Shown one piece after another: positions 8,089 to 17,102 of a stretch of 50,401 bases of DNA; the first letter of the stretch is position 1, and each line of letters starts with the position of its first letter. A program made the position numbers and the translations under genes. Below the pieces are notes generated by a model. That model was not told the DNA's origin. It did no database searches and saw only the letters and a list, made by a program, of their open reading frames with translations. Source of the DNA: Clostridia bacterium (GTDB taxonomy: Bacteria > Bacillota > Clostridia > Christensenellales > Aristaeellaceae); assembly GCA_017550035.1 (NCBI GenBank), contig JAFYLS010000050.1, positions 1 to 50,401 of the forward strand, written 5' to 3'.

Positions 8089-8934
8089 ATGGAGAACAAA
8101 AAGGCGCTGCTGCTGGGTCTGTGCGGCGCACTGAGCTGGAGTTTTATCGGATTATTCAGTAAAATGGGCACCATAGATCCCTGGCTGATGGTGGGTATGC
8201 GTGCACTGGTTACGGCGTCTGCTCTGGCCTTGCTGCGAAGGAGCTATAAGGTGCCTTTTACCAAGGGTAACTTTATGGGCGCACTGGGTGTGGCCGGAGC
8301 CGGCATTTTGTACATGATTGGCGTCAGATATACCAGTGCGGCCAATGCGGTGGCGCTGCAGTATGCCATGACGGCAATTGTGCTGGCAGTAACGGTAGTC
8401 AGGGAAAAACGCTGGCCGACCGGCAAAGAAGCCATTACGGTTCTGTGTGTGTTCATGGGCGTTATTCTTTGTGCCGTGCAGGGCATGGGCGTCGGCGGCT
8501 TTATCGGCGATCTTCTGTCTTTCCTGTCTGCATTTGCCTTTGCAGTGGTATTTCTGGCAGGAAAACGGCAGGATGCGGATCCTTTGGCATACACGTATCT
8601 GGGCAACTTGCTGGTGATTCCCACCATGCTGTTCGCTTCTGACTTTACGCTGCCCCTGTCCCAGGTGGGCGTTTGTATTCTGCTGGGTCTTGCCAATGTG
8701 GGCGGTTATACGCTGATCGGCCTGTCGCTTAAGAAGCTGTCGCCCGTTACCAGTGCGGTTATCGCCAACGTGGATCCCGTGCTGAATCCTGTGTGGGTGT
8801 TCCTGTTCCTGGGTGAATGGCCGGGCTGGCTGTCTATTGCGGGCGCTGCGCTGGTGTTGACCACCATCATTGTTTATCAGCTGACGCAAACCAAAGCTGC
8901 CATGCAGGATGCTACAGAACCTGCTGTCAAGTAA
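8089..8934 (+). CDS. EamA/DMT-superfamily transporter
   Basis: 281 residues, almost wholly hydrophobic, with about ten membrane segments in two EamA halves (roughly residues 5-135 and 145-270), the normal size for a drug/metabolite transporter. The second half carries SPVTSAVIANVDPVLNPVWVF, a typical EamA stretch. Such proteins move amino acids, sugars or other small metabolites; the substrate cannot be inferred. It is 36 bases upstream of an AraC regulator and probably co-transcribed with it. GAGGGTGATG precedes the ATG. Confidence 0.85.
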   Translation: MENKKALLLGLCGALSWSFIGLFSKMGTIDPWLMVGMRALVTASALALLRRSYKVPFTKGNFMGALGVAGAGILYMIGVRYTSAANAVALQYAMTAIVLAVTVVREKRWPTGKEAITVLCVFMGVILCAVQGMGVGGFIGDLLSFLSAFAFAVVFLAGKRQDADPLAYTYLGNLLVIPTMLFASDFTLPLSQVGVCILLGLANVGGYTLIGLSLKKLSPVTSAVIANVDPVLNPVWVFLFLGEWPGWLSIAGAALVLTTIIVYQLTQTKAAMQDATEPAVK

Positions 8935-8970
8935 GAACGAAACTGTTTTTCCGGAAGGGGAGGTGGAAAC

Positions 8971-9867
8971 GTGTTGGAAGAATACATCAGGAACGACGGC
9001 TTCATGGAGGAAGGTATATCCATTCCTGAAATTCAGGACATTGATATGTTCCGGTTTGTGTATGCCTTTCAGCCCATGGTGACAGAGGTGCACGAAGACG
9101 CCTTTGAACTGCTCTACCTCAAATCCGGGCAGAAACCTTTCAAAATCGGCAACCGGGAATGGACAATGGTCGGCGGCGATCTGGCAGTGATTCCGCCTGG
9201 GGTGGAGCATGGACAGAACAGCGTGCAGAACCGCTCTTCTCTGTATTTCCTGCTGCTTGCCGAACCGGAACACTGTGACAATTTCCTTTTTATGGACGAG
9301 AAAGAACGCAAGGAACTGCAGCGCAGACTCATCCAGTGTGCCGGGCGTCCTATTCATCTGCCCAATGTGGTGCAGAAATCCTTTCAGAAATTGCTGGATA
9401 TGCGTAACGGTGAAGCAGCTGAAAGCCAGAGTCTGCTGGCGCCTGCATTGGCAAGGGCGCACCTTGCTCTGCTTCTGGACAGCATTCTTTCCTGCGGAGA
9501 AGGAATGGAAGCACCGCTGCGTACATTGCCTGCGGATATTGCACGGGCGGTAGAATATATGGAACAGTGCCGTGAAACGACGCCCAGTGTAGCAGAGCTG
9601 GCTTCACTGGCCGGGCTTTCCGAAGTTTGGTTCAAGCAGAAGTTTAAACGTGCCGTAGGCATGCCGCCTGCCGAATACTGCCTGCGGCATAAACTGAACA
9701 TTGCTGCAGAGCAGCTGCTGAAAACGGAGCAGAGTATTACAGAAATTGCCATGTCCCTTGGTTTTTCCTCGGGTCAGCATTTTTCCACAGCGTTCCGCCA
9801 TTACCGGGGCTGTTCTCCCAGTGATTACCGCAAAAGCGGCGGTGTGATCCCGGAAATAGAAGAATAA
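8971..9867 (+). CDS. AraC-family transcriptional regulator
   Basis: 298 residues. The N-terminal part (about 35-100) is a cupin-like sensing domain (PFKIGNREW, LAVIPPGVEHGQN). The C-terminal part (about 185-290) has two helix-turn-helix motifs: SVAELASLAGLSEVWFKQKF and ITEIAMSLGFSSGQHFSTAF, followed by the AraC ending GCSPSDYRKS. The start is GTG at 8971 with GGGGAGGTGG 4 bases upstream; TTG 8974 is an alternative. It may control the DMT transporter, the neighbouring glycan operons or the convergent operon. The gene ends in a bidirectional terminator. Confidence 0.9.
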   Translation: MLEEYIRNDGFMEEGISIPEIQDIDMFRFVYAFQPMVTEVHEDAFELLYLKSGQKPFKIGNREWTMVGGDLAVIPPGVEHGQNSVQNRSSLYFLLLAEPEHCDNFLFMDEKERKELQRRLIQCAGRPIHLPNVVQKSFQKLLDMRNGEAAESQSLLAPALARAHLALLLDSILSCGEGMEAPLRTLPADIARAVEYMEQCRETTPSVAELASLAGLSEVWFKQKFKRAVGMPPAEYCLRHKLNIAAEQLLKTEQSITEIAMSLGFSSGQHFSTAFRHYRGCSPSDYRKSGGVIPEIEE

Positions 9868-9877
9868 GAGATAGAAA

Positions 9878-9910
9878 AACATCCCGGAAGACACTGTCTT
9901 CCGGGATGTT
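9878..9910. terminator. Bidirectional intrinsic terminator between convergent genes
   Basis: A 14- to 16-base inverted repeat (left arm 9878-9893, right arm 9895-9910, rich in CCCGGAAGA) with A-rich flank on the left and T-rich flank on the right. It serves the AraC gene and, on the other strand, the ceramidase-like gene. Confidence 0.9.
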
Positions 9911-9925
9911 GTATTTTGTTTTGAT

Positions 9926-11146
9926 TTATGCTTTGTGGAGCATATCGCCAAGGGCGGTGCCGATGCGTTCGGCTTCGCCGGGCACATAGGGCAACCGCTT
10001 ATAGAGGAACGTGCTTTCCAGCGCAGCGTAGGTACCGCGGGCAATATCATCCCGGGTGGGCAGGTAACCCAGCAGTTCTTCCGCACAGCCCAGCGTAAGG
10101 GCACGCTTGTCGCCCAGTTCTTCGCGCAGCAGTGTGCCGATCTGGGTGAACCCTTCAAAGGGAAGGGCGATGATGGGAATGCCGCCCAGATGCAGGTAAG
10201 CAACATGAATGGCTTCCTTGTGCTGCAGACTGTCAAATTTGCCCAGCATTTCAGCTTCCCATACACGGGCCACTTTGTCCGCACCGGGGATCATATCTTC
10301 ACGGGTGGTCGCCTGATGGGCGGCATTGCGGATGTCTTCTTTGGTGACGGGCATGAGGTTGACTTCGTTTTTCAGCCAACCGCCATTCACCGTGAGGGGC
10401 AGTTCCTGCGCGGAAGCGTTGAAGCAGGAGACAATATTGCTGGCAAAGCTTTCCAGATGTTCCACACTCTTGGTGATGGGGTCAATGTCGCCGCACAGAC
10501 CGTTTAAGTACATGCACTCAAAGCCCTTTTCTTCCATGGTGCGGCAGCATGCACCGGGATAGTCGGCAGAAATGCCCGAAATGCGGCCGTGGCATACGGG
10601 ATGGCAGGCGTAGGAAAGCAAAGCGATGGGTTTTCCCCCTTCGCGGGCGATGGAGAAGGAACGTACCTGATCGTCCACCGGGCCATTGGGAATGGTGCGG
10701 TTGTAGGCATGGGGGACGGGAATGGCTGCCATACCGAAGGTCATGGAGGAAACGGGCTTCAGGTCAGCAAGCGCTTCGTCTGCAGCCTGAAGGAACATGG
10801 GGGCAATGCCTTCGATGAAATCCGGATCCATTACGCCGCAGCCTTCATGGTTGATGTAGGAAGGACCGGTATGGGTGTGGATGCTTACCATCATCACATG
10901 TTCATTGGGAATGTGATGGGCATTGCACAGGTGGAGACGCACTTTTTCACAAAGAGAGGCATTGAGGCCCAATGCATCGCAGGAAAAAAGCACGAACGTT
11001 TCGCCCTGTTCGTTTTCCAGTGCCAGACAGTGAGCGTAGAGCGGATCCACTACATGGGTGCCCTTGCGTTCCAGATAGTAACCGTAGCCGGACAGTTCAA
11101 TGCCAAGGGGAGGCGTGATATTGGTTTTTGCAAAGCCTGCGCGCAT
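9926..11146 (-). CDS. Neutral/alkaline ceramidase-like protein
   Basis: 406 residues matching the N-terminal domain of neutral/alkaline non-lysosomal ceramidases: AKTNITPPLGIELSGYG at the start, LFSCDALGL, VSIHTHTGPSY with the zinc-binding histidines, and LSYACHPVCHG. Full ceramidases have about 700 residues; this shorter form lacks the C-terminal Ig-like domain and has no signal peptide, which is common in anaerobes where the substrate is unknown. It is probably an amidohydrolase or esterase in the cytoplasm. Third gene of an operon with a sugar kinase and a SIS-domain protein, so an N-acylated amino sugar or glycolipid substrate is possible (inference). Confidence 0.8.
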   Translation of the reverse strand: MRAGFAKTNITPPLGIELSGYGYYLERKGTHVVDPLYAHCLALENEQGETFVLFSCDALGLNASLCEKVRLHLCNAHHIPNEHVMMVSIHTHTGPSYINHEGCGVMDPDFIEGIAPMFLQAADEALADLKPVSSMTFGMAAIPVPHAYNRTIPNGPVDDQVRSFSIAREGGKPIALLSYACHPVCHGRISGISADYPGACCRTMEEKGFECMYLNGLCGDIDPITKSVEHLESFASNIVSCFNASAQELPLTVNGGWLKNEVNLMPVTKEDIRNAAHQATTREDMIPGADKVARVWEAEMLGKFDSLQHKEAIHVAYLHLGGIPIIALPFEGFTQIGTLLREELGDKRALTLGCAEELLGYLPTRDDIARGTYAALESTFLYKRLPYVPGEAERIGTALGDMLHKA

Positions 11147-11170
11147 ATTGAAACAACCTTCTTTCTGTCA

Positions 11171-11905
11171 TTAAAGTCCAGGAATCTGGTCTTTGTAAAG
11201 GGCGATGTAGCGGTTATTGATTTCGTCGCCGCCGTCAATGTTGGAAGAGGCAAAGTAATCAATGGGTTTTTGCTGTTCGCGGGCAATTTCTTCCACGCGG
11301 CAAACGATGGCCTGCAGAAGTGCTGCGCCAATGGCAGTGGAAGTGGGGCCTACCATGCGTCCGCCGGTACCTTCGATTACGGCATCGCCCAGTACGCCCA
11401 TGTTGTCCAGCACCAGATCGGCTGCCTCAAAGAGACGCAGACCCATCTTGTTGCGGGGCGTTACGGCGGAAGTGTGGTTCATGCTGGTCAGGGCAATGAC
11501 TTTGGCGCCGCGTTCACGGCACTTGACGGCCAGGTCCACGGGTACGGTGTTGCGGCCGGAATTGGAGAAAGCAATGAGGACGTCGCCATCTTTCACGGGA
11601 TACTTTTCCAGCAGGGCATCTGCCATGTCTTCCTTGCGTTCCCACAGGGTGCTTTCGCTGGCGGAAATGTGCAGCATCAGTTTATCATCCAGAATGGGGC
11701 ACACCTTCACCATGCCGCCGGCACGGTAGAAAATTTCGAGGGACAAAAGATGGCCATGCCCCGTGCCGAAGGTGTATACCATGCCGCCGTTCAGAGAGGA
11801 TTCGGCGATGATCTGTGCAGCCTGTTCCACTTTATCAGCCTGGTTGTGGAAGGCTTTATCCAATAGCTTGGTCAGTTCCTGGTAGTATTTTTCCTGTGCG
11901 TGCAT
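11171..11905 (-). CDS. SIS-domain sugar isomerase-like protein (UPF0309 type)
   Basis: 244 residues with one SIS domain: GMVYTFGTGHGHLLSLEIFYRAG early, VLIAFSNSGRNTVPVDLA in the middle, and the UPF0309-like end. SIS domains bind phosphosugars, as in GlmS and MurQ; this group resembles uncharacterised phosphosugar isomerases. AAAGGAG precedes the ATG by about 10 bases. It lies between the BadF-type kinase and the ceramidase-like gene (27 and 24 bases apart), which suggests that the kinase product is its substrate. Confidence 0.85.
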   Translation of the reverse strand: MHAQEKYYQELTKLLDKAFHNQADKVEQAAQIIAESSLNGGMVYTFGTGHGHLLSLEIFYRAGGMVKVCPILDDKLMLHISASESTLWERKEDMADALLEKYPVKDGDVLIAFSNSGRNTVPVDLAVKCRERGAKVIALTSMNHTSAVTPRNKMGLRLFEAADLVLDNMGVLGDAVIEGTGGRMVGPTSTAIGAALLQAIVCRVEEIAREQQKPIDYFASSNIDGGDEINNRYIALYKDQIPGL

Positions 11906-11932
11906 AGTTGCATTTCTCCTTTATGTATGCGT

Positions 11933-12895
11933 TCAGATTGCGGCGTAACTTTCTTTGAGCGTGTGAAGAACACTGTCGGTCACCAGACCGCGCTTGGCAA
12001 AAACATGAATCAGCGCGCCCAGTTCCGGGGGATACTCAGCCATGCCGGTCACAGCATGGGGAATGCGTGCCTGGAGCGCCTGGGTGAACAATTCACAGGC
12101 AAGTGGATTGTGAGTAAACACACCGCCGTGCAGCCCGACCCGCGCAGCTTCCGGCGCATGGATCAAAAGTGCGGCAGCTTCTGCAGCGGTATGGTCCATG
12201 TTGCGGAAGACAATGTCATAGGCGCAGGCATCGCCTTCAGCTGCCAGAATCAGCACTTCTTTGGCGAACTGAGCAATGGTGGCTGGAGAACAGGCGGGAT
12301 CAAACACCCGCTCGATGAGCTGGCGGGGATAGGAAAGCTTGAAATGTTCCATGGCTTTTTCTGCCAGCCGGGGCGCCTGAGAAACACCTTCCCAATGGTT
12401 GATAGCGGCGCGAAGACCGTCCATGGCCAGGGCGTGGCTGGAGCCGGGATCGCCTAAGATATGCCCCCAGCCACCGGTGACCTGCTGATTGCCTTTTCCG
12501 TCTACCATGAGCAGCATGGAGCCGGTGCCGCAGATGATGATCATGCCGCTTTGTCCCAGGGTATAACCCATCAGCGCGGTATAGGCATCGGACTGCATGT
12601 CCATTTTATCCGGGTCAAACAGATCGCCGGCAAAAAGGCGGGTGGTTTCTTCATCGGCGGCATAGTCCAGTGCGGACATGCCGATGCAGATGCAGTCAAA
12701 GGAAACATCAGTGCCTTCCAGCAGCTTAGTTACTGCTTTGTGCAGACGTTTGCGGGCTTCTTCCATGCCGATGTTGTTGAAATTGATTCCTTCACCTATG
12801 CTGCGTTTGAGTACGGTTCCGTCATTCCGGGCAAGGACGCATGTGGTGCGTGTGCCGCCGCCGTCCACGCCGATAAAATATTGTGTTTGATTCAC
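11933..12895 (-). CDS. BadF/BadG/BcrA/BcrD-type ATPase, N-acetylglucosamine-kinase-like
   Basis: 320 residues of the ASKHA fold. The phosphate-1 loop is GVDGGGTRTTCVLA (residues 8-21) and the phosphate-2/adenosine part is IICGTGSMLL followed by GGWGHILGDPGSS, as in eukaryotic-type N-acetylglucosamine kinase. It probably phosphorylates an amino sugar or related sugar. The start is GTG (12893-12895), 9 bases after AAGGAT. First gene of the minus operon, under a near-consensus promoter. Confidence 0.85.
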   Translation of the reverse strand: MNQTQYFIGVDGGGTRTTCVLARNDGTVLKRSIGEGINFNNIGMEEARKRLHKAVTKLLEGTDVSFDCICIGMSALDYAADEETTRLFAGDLFDPDKMDMQSDAYTALMGYTLGQSGMIIICGTGSMLLMVDGKGNQQVTGGWGHILGDPGSSHALAMDGLRAAINHWEGVSQAPRLAEKAMEHFKLSYPRQLIERVFDPACSPATIAQFAKEVLILAAEGDACAYDIVFRNMDHTAAEAAALLIHAPEAARVGLHGGVFTHNPLACELFTQALQARIPHAVTGMAEYPPELGALIHVFAKRGLVTDSVLHTLKESYAAI

Positions 12896-12933
12896 GATGC
12901 AGGCATCCTTTCAAAAGGGATGGTATTAGGAAT

Positions 12934-12962
12934 ATTATAGGAAAACGAAGGGTAAAAGTCAA
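12934..12962 (-). promoter_or_regulatory. Near-consensus sigma-A promoter of the kinase-SIS-ceramidase operon
   Basis: Minus strand -35 TTGACT (12957-12962), exactly 17 bases, -10 TATAAT (12934-12939). The start is expected near 12927. Confidence 0.85.
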
Positions 12963-12998
12963 CTGAAAACAGCATACGAAATAAAGAAAGTAGCTGTA

Positions 12999-13027
12999 TG
13001 TACAAGCATTCGCAGGCGTGCTATAAT
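12999..13027 (+). promoter_or_regulatory. Extended -10 promoter of the PHP-domain gene
   Basis: -10 TATAAT (13022-13027) preceded by TGC, with a weak -35 TGTACA (12999-13004) at 17 bases. It is divergent from the kinase promoter. It leaves a leader of about 105 bases. Confidence 0.55.
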
Positions 13028-13138
13028 AAACTAAAGAAAACAGTGGATCTATGCGGGTTGACGAAGGTCCGTAAAAGGATCATAACGATCGGCCTGAATG
13101 AAATAATCAGCAAATGCAGTAAGCAGGAGGGAATCAAG

Positions 13139-14023
13139 ATGGCCCGACCCGGAAAAGTGGATTATCATGTGCATTATTATCTGGATAGCTGCGCCAGTCC
13201 GGATATGACGCTTCCGGTTATTGACCGCGAAGCCCGGAAAATGGGACTGGAAGAAATTGCCGTACTCAAGCATTACTCTGCGGCTTTGCCCAATGGCGAA
13301 CAGGACTGGGTCAGCTGGCATGTGATCAAGGAAGACCAGTTTCAGCGGTACTTGCAGGAAATGAAAGCCTATCAGCCGGCAGAAGGTCTGAAAATTTTCA
13401 GCGGTGTGGAAACAGAACTGGTAAACGATGGGGGAGACATCAATATTCCTCTTGAAAAGCAGGAATTGATTGATTCCATTGCCCTGAGCGTGCATTATAT
13501 TCCCGAAATGGAAGGGGTCAAGGAAAAGTTCCTTTATCATCCCCGTGCACAGGCACCGTTGATGGAAACGGATGAAACGGCGAAAAAAGCTATGAAAACC
13601 TGGATGGAGCAGGTGCGGGATTTGGGCAGTGCCTATTTTATTGAGCATCTGGTTCGGGGTTATGTGAAAGCCTTTGAAAAGTACCCGAAAATTCATCAGG
13701 CCAGCCACATGTACGACGGCCTTTTCCCGCTGCGGGATTACCGCATTCCCTATGAAGAACTGGGAGAAAAGAAGATCATCGAGCTGATGGAACCGCTGAT
13801 GGAAGCTATGGTGCGTTATGACGTGCTGTGGGAGCTTCTGCCGGAGCCTATCGGCAATGAGAATATTCTGCACAGAGCCAATGAAATGGGTGTGCGCTTC
13901 ATTGCCTCTGCAGACGGCCATTCCATCAACGGCACCTGGGGCCGCTTCCCGGACCATGTACAGGCTGAGGAACTGATTGACAGCCTTGGTCTTTGCAAAG
14001 GCATCATCCATTGGGAAAAATAA
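13139..14023 (+). CDS. PHP-domain metal-dependent phosphoesterase (HisJ-like)
   Basis: 294 residues from ATG 13139, chosen because CAGGAGGG ends 7 bases before it; the frame is open farther upstream but without a ribosome binding site. Metal ligands are seen in VDYHVHYYLDS (H10, H12), in FSGVETELV, in LSVHYIPE and in FIASADGHS near the end. The family includes histidinol-phosphate phosphatase and related phosphoesterases. No his genes are near, so the substrate is open. Single gene followed by a terminator. Confidence 0.82.
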   Translation: MARPGKVDYHVHYYLDSCASPDMTLPVIDREARKMGLEEIAVLKHYSAALPNGEQDWVSWHVIKEDQFQRYLQEMKAYQPAEGLKIFSGVETELVNDGGDINIPLEKQELIDSIALSVHYIPEMEGVKEKFLYHPRAQAPLMETDETAKKAMKTWMEQVRDLGSAYFIEHLVRGYVKAFEKYPKIHQASHMYDGLFPLRDYRIPYEELGEKKIIELMEPLMEAMVRYDVLWELLPEPIGNENILHRANEMGVRFIASADGHSINGTWGRFPDHVQAEELIDSLGLCKGIIHWEK

Positions 14024-14061
14024 GCGTTCATCACATAATGCGTACCTGTGAAAATAGACAT

Positions 14062-14090
14062 AAAAGCGCGGTGTGTCGCCGTGCTTTTTT
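14062..14090 (+). terminator. Intrinsic terminator
   Basis: AAAAGCGCGG (14062-14071) pairs with CCGTGCTTTT (14079-14088, one G-T pair) over a short loop and ends in six T. Confidence 0.85.
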
Positions 14091-14158
14091 GAGTTTGGAA
14101 AGAAGTGACAGAAATAAACTTAAATCGTTACGGATGGGTTAAAAAACAAATGTTATAG

Positions 14159-14187
14159 TGGATTTTGGTGAAATTATGTTGTATAAT
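14159..14187 (+). promoter_or_regulatory. Candidate promoter of the RDD-ABC-nuclease operon
   Basis: -10 TATAAT (14182-14187) with a weak -35 TGGATT (14159-14164) at 17 bases. It is the only good -10 between the preceding terminator and the RDD gene. The weak -35 could mean an activator is needed. Confidence 0.45.
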
Positions 14188-14243
14188 TTATCCGTATGTT
14201 TAGGCGCATTTGCGTGCCGAAAGCTGATAAAGGAGTTCTGTCT

Positions 14244-15005
14244 GTGATCTACGACCTGCAGAGAGCCAGCATGTGGAAACGGATTTCCGCCTTTCTGTTT
14301 GACGGAATACTGCTGGGGATTGTGGCTGTGCTGATGGCGCTGGGGCTGTCCCTGATGGTAGGGTACGATACCTACAGCGATACGGTGGATGAAGCCTATG
14401 TCCGCTATGGCGAAGAATACGGTGTGGAGTTTGATGTTTCCCTTGCCGAATACGAAAGTATGTCGGAAGCGGAATTTGAAAAACTGCAAAGCGCCTATGA
14501 CGCCCTTTCACAGGATGGGGAGGCGGTATACGCCTATAACATGCTTATCCGCCTGACGGTCATGATCGTATCCATTGCGATTCTTCTCGCATTCATCGTG
14601 ATGGAATTTGTTATCCCCCTGCTCTTTGGCAACGGGCAGACGCTGGGCAAAAAGATTTTCGGCATCTGCCTGATGGGCATGAACGGCGTTCGTATCAGCG
14701 CTGCGCAGCTGTTTATTCGTACGGTACTGGGTAAGTTTGCTGTGGAAACCATGGCGCCCGTGCTGATTATCATGATGATCTACTTCGGTTCTATCGGTAT
14801 TGTGGGGCCCATTGTGCTGCTGGGGCTCTTCATTGTGGAAATGGTGGTGCTTTTTACCAGCCGCCATCGCGCATTTATTCATGATCTTCCGGCCGCTACT
14901 GTGGCTGTGGATATGGCCAGTCAGATGATTTTCGAATCCCGGGAAGCGCTGATTGCCTATAAGGAAAAAGTACATGCCGAAAAAACGGCAAAACAACCCT
15001 ATTGA
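14244..15005 (+). CDS. RDD-family membrane protein
   Basis: 253 residues from GTG 14244, which follows AAAGGAG by 8 bases. The first membrane segment begins KRISAFLFDGILLGIV, with the R and D residues that define the RDD family. A soluble acidic loop (about 45-95) follows, then three or more membrane segments with QTLGKKIFGICL, the second family signature. RDD proteins are poorly understood; some act in ion exchange or with transporters. It is 33 bases upstream of an ABC ATPase, in the same operon. Confidence 0.8.
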   Translation: MIYDLQRASMWKRISAFLFDGILLGIVAVLMALGLSLMVGYDTYSDTVDEAYVRYGEEYGVEFDVSLAEYESMSEAEFEKLQSAYDALSQDGEAVYAYNMLIRLTVMIVSIAILLAFIVMEFVIPLLFGNGQTLGKKIFGICLMGMNGVRISAAQLFIRTVLGKFAVETMAPVLIIMMIYFGSIGIVGPIVLLGLFIVEMVVLFTSRHRAFIHDLPAATVAVDMASQMIFESREALIAYKEKVHAEKTAKQPY

Positions 15006-15038
15006 GCGAAATTTTCTACAGAAAGAAAGGGAAAAAGT

Positions 15039-16142
15039 ATGAAAATCGTTCTTGAAAACCTGACCAAGATCTTTCCCAGCCGCAACAAGAAGGCGGATGA
15101 CGAAGTGATCGCCGTCAACAATTTCAATTTTGAAATTCCCGACGGTAAGCTGATTGGTTTGCTGGGCCCCTCCGGCTGCGGCAAATCCACCACGCTGTAT
15201 ATGATCTCCGGTCTGCAAAAGCCCACGTCCGGCCGTATCTACTTCGGTGATGACGATGTGACTGAAGTGTCCACTGAAAACCGCGGCATTGGTCTGGTGT
15301 TCCAGAACTACGCGCTGTATCCCCACCTGACGGTGAAGCAGAACATTCTCTTCCCCCTGCAGAATCTGAAGGGCGAAGACAAGATGACCAAGGAACAGAT
15401 GCTGGAACGCGCTTACGAAGCGGCCAGACTGGTGCAGATTGATACGCTGATGGAACGTAAGCCCAGCGAGCTTTCCGGCGGTCAGCAGCAGCGTGTGGCC
15501 ATCGCCCGCGCACTGGTGAAAATGCCCCGCGTGCTGCTTCTGGACGAACCCCTTTCCAACCTGGACGCCCGTCTGCGTCTGCAGACCCGCGAAGAAATCC
15601 GCCGCATCCAGAAGGAAACGGGCATTACCACTGTGTTCGTTACCCATGACCAGGAAGAAGCCATGTCCATTTCCGACATGATCGTGGTGATGAAGACGGG
15701 TATCGTGCAGCAGATCGGCAAGCCTCAGGAAGTGTATGACAGCCCTGCCAACCTGTTTGTCGCCAAGTTCCTGGGCACTCCTCCCATCAACGTATTTGAA
15801 GGCTCCGTCAAGGGCGAAAAGCTCTTTATCGGCGACAGTGCCGTGATGGATGTACCCGGTGTTGCCGATCAGGAAGTGATGGTGGGTATCCGTCCCGAAG
15901 GCTTCATTCTGGATGAAAACGGCCCCCTCAAGTGCAAGCTTTCCAACGTGGAAGTCATGGGACGCGATGTGAGCGTGGTCTCCACCCATGCCAATTCCTG
16001 TAATCCCATGGTTCGTTCCATCATCGATGCGGACAACAAGGTGAACCCCGAAAGCGACGAAGTGCGCTACAGCCTGAAAAAGCACAAGACTTTCATCTTC
16101 AATAAGGAAACGGAAGAACGTATCTACGTTGAGGTGAAATAA
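15039..16142 (+). CDS. ABC transporter ATPase, MalK/UgpC/MsmX type
   Basis: 367 residues. Walker A GPSGCGKST (about 43-51), Q-loop VFQNYALYP, signature LSGGQQQR, Walker B VLLLDEP and H-loop VFVTHDQEEA are all intact. The C-terminal regulatory/OB domain (about 240-367) is of the length seen in CUT1 sugar importers. It energises the permeases encoded 2 and 15 bases downstream. Many Firmicutes share one MsmX-like ATPase between importers; here it is encoded with its own permeases. Confidence 0.93.
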   Translation: MKIVLENLTKIFPSRNKKADDEVIAVNNFNFEIPDGKLIGLLGPSGCGKSTTLYMISGLQKPTSGRIYFGDDDVTEVSTENRGIGLVFQNYALYPHLTVKQNILFPLQNLKGEDKMTKEQMLERAYEAARLVQIDTLMERKPSELSGGQQQRVAIARALVKMPRVLLLDEPLSNLDARLRLQTREEIRRIQKETGITTVFVTHDQEEAMSISDMIVVMKTGIVQQIGKPQEVYDSPANLFVAKFLGTPPINVFEGSVKGEKLFIGDSAVMDVPGVADQEVMVGIRPEGFILDENGPLKCKLSNVEVMGRDVSVVSTHANSCNPMVRSIIDADNKVNPESDEVRYSLKKHKTFIFNKETEERIYVEVK

Positions 16143-16143
16143 T

Positions 16144-17088
16144 ATGGTAGAAAGCAAACAGCAATGGAAAGCGTGGGTATACCTTGCGCCGGCAATTGTG
16201 CTGCTGCTGGTGTTTACGGTATGGCCCATCATTAACACGGTACGCATGGCGTTCCTGGAAAACTATTCCGGCCTGAAAGCTGCGGGCGGCATGGTGTTTG
16301 AATTTGGTTTCGGCAATTTCGAAAAGGTGGTAAACTACCGCCGTTTTGTGAGCTGCCTGAAGAACACGGTGCTCCTGTGCCTGTGGACGGTGCCCATTTC
16401 CACGTTCCTTGCACTGCTCATTGCCGTGGCGCTTAATGCCATCAAGCCCCTGCAGAAAGTGCTGCAGACCATTTTCTTCCTGCCCTATGTGACCAATTCC
16501 ATCGCCATTGGCATGGTGTTCGCCGCCATGTTCAACATCGTGGGCAGCTTCTACGGCACGGAAAACGAAATTATCGTCACTGCCGGTATCATCAATAATG
16601 TGATTGAGTTCTTCGGCGGCAAGCCGGTTAACTGGATCAACTACGGTTCCTCCTATGCGGCCAATATGTTCGTGATGGTGGTCTACATTGTGTGGAACGC
16701 TCTGCCCTTTAAGATTCTGGTGCTGCTGGGCGGTCTGCAGAGCATCAACAAGCAGTATTACGACGCTGCCAAGGTGGACTCCACCCCCAAGCGCCGTATC
16801 TTCACCCACATTACCGTTCCGCTGCTTTCTCCTATGCTGGCCTATGTTATCATTACCGGTTTCATCGGCGGCTTCAAGGAATACACCAGCGTGGTAGGTA
16901 TCTTCGGTGAAAATATGGGCCCGCCCAACGATGCGGGACGCCTGAACACCATGGTGGGCTTCATCTACGATGCACTGAGCACTAACCAGCAGGGCCGTGC
17001 CAGCGCGGCTGCCCTGATTCTGTTTGGCATTATTCTTGTGGTGACCATGATCAACCTTCAGGTCAGCAAGAAACGTGTCCATTATTGA
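16144..17088 (+). CDS. CUT1-type ABC transporter permease (MalF/UgpA-like)
   Basis: 314 residues with about six membrane segments. The EAA-like loop YYDAAKVDSTPKRRIFTHIT, which contacts the ATPase, lies at about residues 200-219. The first segment follows a short cytoplasmic end (WKAWVYLAPAIVLLLVFTVW). It pairs with the permease encoded next to form the channel. It starts one base after the ATPase stop. Confidence 0.92.
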   Translation: MVESKQQWKAWVYLAPAIVLLLVFTVWPIINTVRMAFLENYSGLKAAGGMVFEFGFGNFEKVVNYRRFVSCLKNTVLLCLWTVPISTFLALLIAVALNAIKPLQKVLQTIFFLPYVTNSIAIGMVFAAMFNIVGSFYGTENEIIVTAGIINNVIEFFGGKPVNWINYGSSYAANMFVMVVYIVWNALPFKILVLLGGLQSINKQYYDAAKVDSTPKRRIFTHITVPLLSPMLAYVIITGFIGGFKEYTSVVGIFGENMGPPNDAGRLNTMVGFIYDALSTNQQGRASAAALILFGIILVVTMINLQVSKKRVHY

Positions 17089-17102
17089 GAGGCAGGTAAA
17101 GT

